A stretch of 10,771 nt of DNA from NCBI GenBank assembly GCA_019693395.1, contig JAAMXP010003727.1, forward strand, positions 1 to 10,771. The letters run 5' to 3'. This DNA comes from Ettlia oleoabundans (Eukaryota; Chlorophyta; Chlorophyceae; Chlamydomonadales). Below are positions 1 through 7,008 of this stretch, piece by piece. The translations under genes were made by a program, and so were the position numbers. The notes under the pieces were generated by a model that saw only the letters and a program-made list of their open reading frames with translations, ran no database searches and had not been told where the DNA came from. Positions within the stretch are counted from its first letter, which is position 1. Each line of letters opens with the position of its first letter.

Positions 1-243
1 GGGGCGGGCGGCGGGTGGATGGTGCAGGTAGGGGGAGCATCGGTATGCAGAGGGGTGCCAGACATGCTGCAAACGTGGCGAGTCGCTGTGTCAGCTATTG
101 GCGGCCCCGCAGCTCCCTGCTGTGAATCAAGCACCGGCTGCATGCAACACATGCCCAAATCAGCCCTGGCATCCCACACAGGCTCCCCACACACACCCGC
201 CATGCCCCATACCGCCTGGCGCCGCCCCCTTCACGTTACACAG
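1..243 (+). other. Partial intron of the kinase gene
   Basis: No segment here continues the kinase reading upstream of VYLAKW; a Gly-rich-loop coding stretch (GxGxxG) is absent in the frame that joins at 244. The segment ends in TTACACAG just before the exon, a normal acceptor. I read it as the 3' part of an intron whose donor lies beyond the left edge. Confidence 0.6.
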
Positions 244-2705
244 GTGTACCTCGCCAAGTGGCGGGAGACGACGGTGGCTGTCAAGGTGCTGGGCGCAGTG
301 GGTGGCGGTGCTGCTCCCGGGCTGGACGATGAGTTCCCCGATGCCGCCACCTCGAAGGGCCACCCGCTGTATGAGTCCCTGCAAAAGGTGGGCAGGCAGG
401 CGGGTACCTAGGAGGAAAAGAACTGTCTGCCGACAAGCATGGCAGTAGTTTGGCTGCCTCGGACTGTGTTGCTGTTTCCATCGCCCTTCACCACAACCTG
501 CACCGGTGTTGCTTATGTTGTTCACAATTTGCCTCTTTTCATGTCCGGTTCTGGTGTGGTACTTGTGTTTGTATGTGCGCAGGAGGCGGCTATGATGGCG
601 TCCCTGCGCCACCCCTCCATCGTCATGTACCTGGGGGTCTGCCTGGACCCGCCCGCGGTGGTCACAGAGTACTGCGCAAGAGGTGGGGCAGCAGCAAGGT
701 GGACAGGTTGACAGGATGGGGGCAGAAGCGCTGTGTTGCGCGGTGCAGGCCTCGCTGGGCTGGGTTGGGATGGTTTCCGGCAGCATTGAGTCGCTGACAG
801 GTGGGTTTCTGGTGAGCAGCCCTCCATTCATGTGCTTGCCATTTCCTCCTGCTTTTACATTGACAGAAACCGCCTTCCCTCCCTTTGCTGGCCTTGCACT
901 CGACTGCCTGCAGGTTCATTGAATGACGTGTTGAAGCGTGCGCGCACATCGCCACTGCTTGCGGCTCAGCTGGACTGGGCGCGCCGCCTCAACATGGCCC
1001 TGGATGCGGCCAAGGGCATGCTCTACCTACACTCCTGCTGCCCGCCAATCATACACAGGTGGGCTGGGGCCCGGGTAGGTGGCAGGGTGGCTGGGTGATG
1101 GGGGGCACCAGGACACCAGGATGTGGGTGTGGGTGTTGTGCTAGCTCTGCAGTGCTGCTGAACTGCATGGCGGTCAGAACTGGCATTATGACCTCAAATC
1201 GCTGCTGTTGTGACCTGCATTTTGGGCACGCTGCGTGTGTCTGTGTTTGGTTGTGTTGCAGGGACCTCAAGAGCGCCAACCTGCTGGTGGACAAGCACTG
1301 GCGTGTGCGTGTGTGTGATTTCAACCTGAGCCGCGTCATGGAGGACAGCGCCGTGCTGTCCAGTGTGGCAGCCACCAACCCAAGATGGCTGGCGCCAGAG
1401 ATATTGTCGGGCAAGGGCTATACCTTTGCCTCAGATGTCTACGCATTTGGGTGGGTGGCTGTCGGCATGCCTGGGGGGGTGCGTAGAGTGTGCATGGCCG
1501 AGTGGGTTGGGTGGGTGGGTGGGTGGGCAGACCGAAACCTCACAAGGTGTTGCTAGCAGCTGGCCGGCTGGAGTGCTGGACGCATGGTGGTTTGGGAGCT
1601 GAGAGTGGCGGTCATGCTGTGCACGGTGCCGCGATATTCCTGCTACCCGTGTGCATCATCAAGCCAACACCCCCCCCCTCCTCTCATCCATTGTTACTGC
1701 TGTTCCTGTTGTTTCCTGCCTGTGCAGCATCTGCATGTGGGAGATGCTGACGTGGCAGGTGCCCTACCACGAGTACGGGCCCTGGCAGGTGGTGGCCATG
1801 GTGACAGAGAGCGCAAAGAGGCCAGAGGTGCGGCGTGGATGCCTGGCTGACATGGATGCCTGGGTGGCGGCCTGCCTGGCTGCATGGCTGCCCGGGGAGT
1901 GCGCTACACAGGGCTGGGTGGTGTCATGTGCAGCACCCAGACCAGCGCTGCAGACTCGATGGGGCAATGGATGATGGACCCTACACCATCACAGTTGGTC
2001 CCGGTTGTTTCTGGGCAGTACCGCCCACACACCTTGACTAGCTCCCCGCCTGCCCTGGTGCCCTGACCCTCATTTGTGCTGCAGGTTCCTGCGCCTGAGG
2101 ACCTGCCCACACCTTGCTTCAGCGGGGACAGCGAGTACCTGAGTTTAATGCACGAGTGCTGGGCCCAAGATCCGGCGGCGCGCCCCACCTTTGCAGCCGT
2201 CATCTCCCGCCTGCGCCGCATGCTGGCACTGGAGGCGAGCCTGAGGCGGGAGTCGCCCACTAAAGTCTCCAAAGGGCTGCCCACACTATCCAACAGCGGA
2301 CACAGCAGCAGCCTGATTGGCGGTAGCAGCCTGGCTGGCGTGGGCGGCGATGAGACGCCTCTCTCCCGCTCCCGCCTCACCTCCCTCACCGCAGCACCCT
2401 CAGACCTATTCCTCTCTCCAGAGCCACGCAGCATGCTGGCGGAGGAGTCTGACAGCGACATGCACACGCTGGTGCTGTCGGCCAGCCCCTCAATGCTGTC
2501 GGGCGGGACCATGGGTGGTCCCGCAGGGGCCAGCCCCCCGCGCCCACGCTCGCACAGCAGCAGCGGCAGTCCAGCCCAGCCCCAGCTCTCATCCATTGCG
2601 GGTGGTGGCACGGAGGATTCCGAGGCGGCGACGGAAGCCGAGGCAGCAGCAGCAGTGGCACCAGCGGCAATACAAGCCCAGCACGAGAGGCGACCAGCGG
2701 GTTGA
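244..2705 (+). CDS. Raf-like (TKL) protein kinase, 3' part of gene, 5' end outside window
   Basis: Probable cytosolic Ser/Thr kinase of the plant/algal Raf-like MAPKKK (TKL) type. Exons: 244-387, 583-682, 914-1058, 1262-1450, 1728-1827, 2085-2705; all junctions are GT-AG and keep frame, giving 432 residues in the window. Visible motifs, numbered from residue 244: start of the kinase at beta-2 (VYLAKW), beta-3 VAVK with Lys14, alpha-C Glu49 before LRHPSIV, hinge TEYCARGSL, catalytic HRDLKSAN (Asp131), metal motif DFN (149-151) where DFG is usual, APE (174-176), SDVYAFG, and the TKL-type ending CWAQDPAARPTF. The Gly-rich loop must lie in an upstream exon beyond the left edge. The roughly 170-residue tail is low-complexity, Ser/Pro-rich and probably disordered, with five Ser-Pro sites, then acidic/Ala-rich. 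The kinase assignment is secure; substrate and pathway are unknown. Confidence 0.93.
1509..1527 (+). repeat. G-quadruplex motif, five GGG runs with 1-nt loops, in kinase intron
   Basis: Five GGG runs separated by single T (a TGGG tetranucleotide microsatellite) lie on the sense strand about 58 nt after the donor of the intron 1451-1727. One-base loops give the most stable class of predicted G-quadruplex. Whether it affects splicing is unknown. Confidence 0.8.
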
Positions 2706-2953
2706 GGCAAACAACGGTAGCTTTGGCTGCCCCCAGGGATATAGGACATTAGAATCATCAAAGCAAACAAACGTGTCAATACATGTTCCTCTCCTTGTAC
2801 TTTTTCCATCTGAGGGGTGCTGAGAGGAAGCTGCCGGGCTGAGGGCACATCGCACACTGACCCAGCTGTGAAGCCCTCACCACCACGCCCCTCTCACTCC
2901 CCGGGGGTGCTCCCTTTTTCCTTTCTGTTGATTTGTATCCATCAATCTACCAC
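2706..2953. other. Convergent 3' flanks of kinase and YAE1 genes
   Basis: Only 248 bp separate the two convergent stop codons, so both 3' UTRs and both poly(A) sites must fit here or overlap the opposite gene. I see no canonical TGTAA on either strand between the stops. A TGTAA on the minus strand lies inside the last codons of the YAE1 reading frame (plus 2961-2965), too early to serve as that gene's normal signal. Confidence 0.6.
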
Positions 2954-3651
2954 CTACTCATTACAACTTTCAAGCGGCTTTAACCCCACCCGCTGCAGCG
3001 ACATATTGAAATATTGCAGTGCAGCGCTCACGCCTGTTGGCAGCTGTGCCACACCCGGGGCTGCCGGGCCAGGTGCTGCTGCCATCAGGCTGCTGCACAC
3101 TTGCTGCTGCAGCTGCTGGTATGGCACATGTGTCAGTGGCTGCCCAGCCTCTCCTTCATGCTGCTCCTGCTCTTGCTCTTGCTCAACCTCCTGCAACCTG
3201 CCAGCTAGTTTATTGGGCAGGCGGGGTGCAAGCGCATGTAGTGTAGTCGATGCACCGCAAGCTGCACCGCATTTAAAGCCCGCTGCTGCTCCCAGACGGT
3301 AACCTGCACTTGGCACAATGGTGGGTGTCGTTGCAGCTGATCCACCAACACAATAGCGAGATCAATAGTTTGTCTCAGCTTCAGCAACCACGGTGGCATA
3401 AATCATCTAGTCCAAATGCATGAGCAAGCTACCCTTGCACAACAAAGCGGCAGCTCACCTTCATCAAAGCCCTCCTGCACAGTCTTGTGCTTCCCTGCTT
3501 CCAGCCCCTCCCGATAACCGCTACTGAAGTGCTCCTCGCGCCGTGCTCGCCACTCCCTGTCGAGCTGATCTTGGCTAGGGCCCTCACTATCGCTGTCATC
3601 GCCCCACACATCAACTGCGCCTGTAGTGGCGGTGGCGGCGGGTCTGAACAT
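2954..3651 (-). CDS. YAE1: YAE1-domain protein (Yae1/Lto1 adaptor family)
   Basis: Yae1 partners Lto1; in yeast the pair is the adaptor that brings the ABC protein Rli1/ABCE1 to the cytosolic Fe-S targeting complex. Exons on the minus strand: 3651-3459 and 3303-2954, intron 155 nt (GTGAGC...GTGCAG), phase 1, giving 180 residues. The N-terminus has the VDVWGDDSDSE acidic patch and LDREWRARREEHF, then GYREGLEAGKHKTVQEGFDEG joined across the intron to YRLGAAAGFKCG. Small residues recur every fourth position from Gly45 to Gly81, the deca-GX3 motif of the family. A Glu-Gln run and an Ala-rich helical C-terminus follow. The ATG at 3651 is the first in this frame after an upstream TAG. An alternative model starts at ATG 3796, splices out 3687-3621 in frame, and gives 206 residues. 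Family identity is firm; the start is not. Confidence 0.88.
3161..3184 (-). repeat. Short hexanucleotide tandem repeat coding (Glu-Gln)n
   Basis: Four imperfect copies of GAGCAR on the minus strand encode alternating Glu-Gln in the YAE1 protein just after its deca-GX3 core. This looks like a coding microsatellite in a probably disordered loop, likely variable between strains. Confidence 0.7.
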
Positions 3652-4276
3652 GGGTGGCGGCGTGGAGCGGCATGTGCCCCACAGCACCCAGCACTATCAA
3701 CCCCGCACACTCGCACGTGTCCGGGCCTTCCGCTCTCTGCGCCACTGCAGCGCTTGCACCTTCGTCCGCCACTGTCGTCTCCTGCTCGACAACCATTTGT
3801 CTGGCGTCCTGGGTTGTTAATTACCGTACCCGCACCGAACGCAGTGGGGGAGGGCCTCGCCTCCACCACGAGTTGTCCTGCACGAGTACAACAAGCGCTG
3901 CCGCCGCTGGCATACGTATGACGACGCAGCACGCTCACGCTGCTGAGATGCTGAGTTTTTACGCAGGTCCAAAACAAATCTGATATATCAAGCAAGTGCA
4001 GGAAAGGTAGCATGTCAAGAGCAGGGAAGCAAGGGTGGGGTATGGGGCCGAGCGTCGGCAATGCCGGCGGAGCAGCAAGTGCCGGGCCCGCCCAAAAAAT
4101 CAAGCTGGCAAAAGGCAGGGAAGGGACGCAAGTACATTTGAAAGGGTGGCACGACAAGGAACAAAAACGGGCGTGAAGTTCCCCGCTTCAGGCCACTTGC
4201 CCCCACCAGACTGGAAGCATTCCAGGGGCAGTTGCCATGCTGCGGCTACGCCCAGCCAGTCTCGACCGCCCCCGCT
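3652..4276. other. Spacer: YAE1 upstream region plus RETICULATA-related 3' UTR
   Basis: This stretch holds the 3' UTR of the gene ending at 4277 and the promoter/5' leader of YAE1, both on the minus strand. A TATA-like palindrome (TGATATATCA) lies at 3981-3990. Downstream of it on the minus strand are an ATG near 3914 opening a reading frame of about 30 codons, then ATG 3796, which may be a second upstream reading frame or the true YAE1 start. No TGTAA signal was found for the upstream gene. Nothing else convincing is present. Confidence 0.5.
3981..3990 (-). promoter_or_regulatory. Possible TATA box of YAE1
   Basis: The sequence TGATATATCA on the minus strand is an AT-rich island in GC-rich DNA, 185 nt before ATG 3796 and 330 nt before ATG 3651. 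Position is plausible for a promoter element, but this is inference from sequence alone. Confidence 0.25.
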
Positions 4277-6175
4277 TCACTTCTTCTTCTTCTTGCCCTT
4301 GCCGTCAGGCTCTGGCACTGGTACGGGCTGCGCCTCTGCCGCCTTTTGGACTCCCAGTGCCTTGGCGATCATGACAAAGGAAATTCCTCCCACCATGTTG
4401 TTCAGCCCGCGCACGATCGAGGTGAGGATGCGGAACATGCTGGAGGGCAGCAGCGGCTGAAGCACCTGCGCTCGGTAAAGGGGGGAGAGGAGGGGCAGGC
4501 ACAATAAACGTGCATGCGAAGTACAGACCTTAGAAGCAATGGACCAAAAGATGCAGGGGCAACGGTGCATGGACAGGCATGCCCGGCAGGGTTTTGCCCA
4601 CATGCGATGCAGCAAGATATGAGTGGAGGGGAATGGTGTGTAGCAGAGGATGCCTGCAGCGCACCATGTCCAGCCCGTTGAGCATCTGGTACCGCAGGTT
4701 ACTTGATAGGCCCATGTGCAGCGCCCAGCACGACGCGTTGCCCACCACGCTGGGGGGCTCATTCTGCAGGCAGGTGAATAAGGGCAGGCGGAAGGAGCAG
4801 GCTGCAATCAATAGCCTCAACAGGAGCAAGCCAGGTTCCTCAAGAACACAAAGGCGCCAGCAGGTTTCGCAGGTGCGGCTTCTGCAGTGGATCCTTGCCC
4901 TTACCCCCCCCTTGCCTCCCCTCCCCAACCCCTCCCCACCCTCCCATCCCCACCACTTCCCTGCCACGAGCTGCCCACCCCCACGCACCGGGGGCTTGAA
5001 GCTTGGGTCCATGCTCTTGCGCAGCTCCAGCAGGCCATTTGAGGTGAAGGTGCCCACCAGGCCCGCGCACATGCCAATGAAGGCAAACACGCCACCCTTG
5101 TAGGCAAAGTTGAGCAGGCGCGAGCCCAGGCCAAAGTTGGGCTCAAACATGTGGCCCGTGGGCGCTCCCCAGCTACGCAGGTAGTACTCGCCAAACACCT
5201 TTTGGACCAGGCCCAGCTTGGCACCGGCACCAGAGGCTGAGGCTACGGGTGCCAGCAGGTACATGAGCGCAAAGTTGACAATGGATCCCACCTGCAGGGG
5301 CGGTGGTGAAGGGTGCCAGGTGGGGAGATGTCAGTGTGGGGCACACTGATAAGCATATGACAAGTGCACAGCACCCAGCTGGCAAGGAGGTGGCTTCCTG
5401 CCCACGGCCAGCTGCGGAATAGTTCTCCCCAGCCTGCGGCGGCCATACGCACCACCAGGGTTGCGAACACAAAGTCGAGCTCCTTGAGGCCCCAGTTGGG
5501 GCGGGAGGCCATGTCGCCAATCACGCTGGCGCTCACGCCGATGACCTGCTCAATCACCACCTTGTACACAAACTGGGGGTCAGCTGCCACGCGGTCCTGC
5601 CACCCTTTCCACCCAAACACCGGCTTCTTGGTGGGCTCCTCGGGCTGGTCGCCGTCGTCGCCGCCACCGCCACCGCTGCCGCCGCTGCCACCCGACCCGC
5701 TGCCTCCGCTGCTGCCGCCGTCGCCGCCTCCAGCTTGCGCTACCCACTGCGCCTCGCGCCGCCTGCAGGCAGACAGGGTGATTGGACTGCTAGCCAAGTT
5801 GGGGCAGGCTTTCCAAGCGCGGCGCCAAAGCGCGGCATAAGATACAACACACAAATAGCTAGCGGGCAGGTGACGCAAGCGGGCGGGCTGCATTTCCCTG
5901 CAGGTCAGGCTGGTCGGTGCGATCGAGAACGTGATCGTGCGATCCAATAAGGCCTTGCAGCCGCCACGCCCCGCCTGGCAGCCCCTCCAGTGCCAGCACC
6001 CAACAGCATGCCAAGCCCACCCTGCGCACCTGGTAAGCCTAACGCTGCTGCTGCTAGATCTGCTAAATCCTGAAGGCCGCATGTTGCTGCTTGAAGCCGC
6101 CGCGCTGCGAGAGGCTCCAACCCGAGGGGCAGGCCCCACCCGGCCGGCGCGACAGAGAATCGCTAGTGTCACCAT
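4277..6175 (-). CDS. RETICULATA-related (DUF3411) chloroplast-envelope protein
   Basis: Minus-strand gene of the RETICULATA/RETICULATA-RELATED family, multi-pass plastid-envelope proteins that in Arabidopsis affect leaf mesophyll and plastid metabolism; biochemical function is unsettled. Exons: 6175-6030, 5762-5453, 5291-4989, 4763-4665, 4465-4277; all GT-AG and in frame, 348 residues. Residues 1-49 are rich in Ser/Arg/Ala and poor in acidic residues, a typical plastid transit peptide. A Gly/Ser linker and DDGDQPEEP acidic stretch follow, then the DUF3411 core from FGWKGWQDRVAADPQFVYK through NFALMYLLAPVAS, FAYKGGVFAFIGMCAGLVG, NEPPSVVGNASCWALHMGLSSN, LRYQMLNGLDM and VRGLNNMVGGISFVMIAKALG. 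The C-terminus is a basic Lys tail. The start at 6175 has A at -3 and G at +4; an in-frame ATG at 6247 would add 24 residues. The subfamily member cannot be fixed. Confidence 0.92.
5651..5730 (-). repeat. Gly/Ser-coding low-complexity repeat
   Basis: An imperfect GGC/AGC trinucleotide-rich tract in the second exon of the RETICULATA-related gene encodes a run of Gly and Ser ending in GGGGGDDGD. It sits between the transit peptide and the membrane domain, so it probably acts as a flexible linker; length variation between strains is likely. Confidence 0.75.
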
Positions 6176-6500
6176 GATCGTGGTGGTTTCCTGCAACGGG
6201 ACTTGGAATATCTCACGCTGATTAATATTTGACCAACGGGCTGGCATCTTTCCAGGTTGTCCACAGGCGCATTGCGCAGTCAGACGCACACCTGCACTTG
6301 TTCAGCTGCATGGCATTGGCCGGCATTATTACAGTAACAGGGCAAGAAACCCGACAAGTGCAATCTTGATCTGTTTCCAATATCAAATCTGCCTCTGCCT
6401 GCAGGCGGGACGGCCTGCGGGCAAGTGCTGCGGTTTGCGGCAGTTGCAACCTTTCGTATGCACCTGTTCAGACTAACGAAGGTGGGTACACACTCAATGA

Positions 6501-6506
6501 TATATA
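6501..6506 (-). promoter_or_regulatory. Possible TATA box of the RETICULATA-related gene
   Basis: On the minus strand the sequence reads GGTATATATCATT, about 326 nt before the ATG at 6175. It is the best TATA-like match upstream of that gene, but it sits in an AT-rich island where such words arise by chance. Confidence 0.25.
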
Positions 6507-6954
6507 CCCTGGCAGTTTATGAGATTTCAAGTCATAGTGTGTTGTTATCAGTGGTTGGGTTGCTGGACAGGCTTGCCACAGCATCCCCTTGTAACCAAGC
6601 TATCCTTATATGTCTGCTTACCCTCACCCTTGCAAGGTTTTTGCTAAAACTTAACTTAAACATTATAGGGCCCAAAAACGTGTTGCAAATGTAAAGATCG
6701 TATTGTCGTATTCTTTTAGAAATTATGTTTGAGTCTATTTTGGGCCGTCTCTGAGCCATTCCCAACCTGCTGTGCTGGGCCTACATGCCTGCCACTGTTG
6801 GGTGCACCTGCCCTTAAATAGTGGGTTAGCCTTCAGGATTGACAATGACGGTCAACAAATAGCCAGATCCAATAATGAGTTTGTCAACGGGAGCCGACGG
6901 GTCACACTGTAGAAGACAGTCAGCAGCAGCATCAAATGCTGATGAGGCTGCAGC

Positions 6955-6959
6955 TTACA
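6955..6959 (-). terminator. TGTAA poly(A) signal of the BROX gene
   Basis: The minus strand carries TGTAA about 50 nt past the BROX stop codon. TGTAA is the usual near-upstream poly(A) element of chlorophyte algae, so cleavage is expected 10 to 20 nt further on, near 6940. Confidence 0.55.
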
Positions 6960-7008
6960 TGTATATGTGCATGGTTAAAGCCAGAACAACTCAAATGCAA
7001 GCATCAGA

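Larger units (their letters stand above)
6176..7008. other. Spacer of 833 bp with AT-rich island
   Basis: This region contains the 3' UTR of the BROX gene (right side) and the promoter and 5' leader of the RETICULATA-related gene (left side), both on the minus strand. From about 6480 to 6760 base composition turns clearly AT-richer than the rest of the window. Within it are a TATATA-like site (6501-6506), a 9-bp inverted repeat (6669-6677 with 6738-6746) containing TGGGCC, and two plus-strand TGTAA words (6590 and 6690). No coding frame with family resemblance, tRNA or transposon end was recognised. Confidence 0.5.

Noticed and set aside
160..831. 223-codon open frame on the minus strand
   Set aside because: It crosses two kinase exons and their introns in antisense and has no recognisable motif; long chance frames are common in GC-rich DNA.
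1904..2857. 317-codon open frame on the minus strand
   Set aside because: It is antisense to the last kinase exon, whose plus-strand reading completes a kinase domain; the minus-strand product is Ser/Arg/Pro-rich and resembles nothing.
3429..4157. 242-codon minus-strand frame over the YAE1 region
   Set aside because: It is in a different frame from the YAE1 exon and has only low-complexity Cys/Arg/Pro sequence.
5243..6289. Continuous minus-strand frame of 348 codons
   Set aside because: It reads through two introns of the RETICULATA-related gene and opens at GTG; splicing gives the conserved domain, read-through does not.
6176..7008. tRNA or other structured RNA gene in the spacer
   Set aside because: No T-loop consensus (GTTCRANYC) or cloverleaf was found on either strand.
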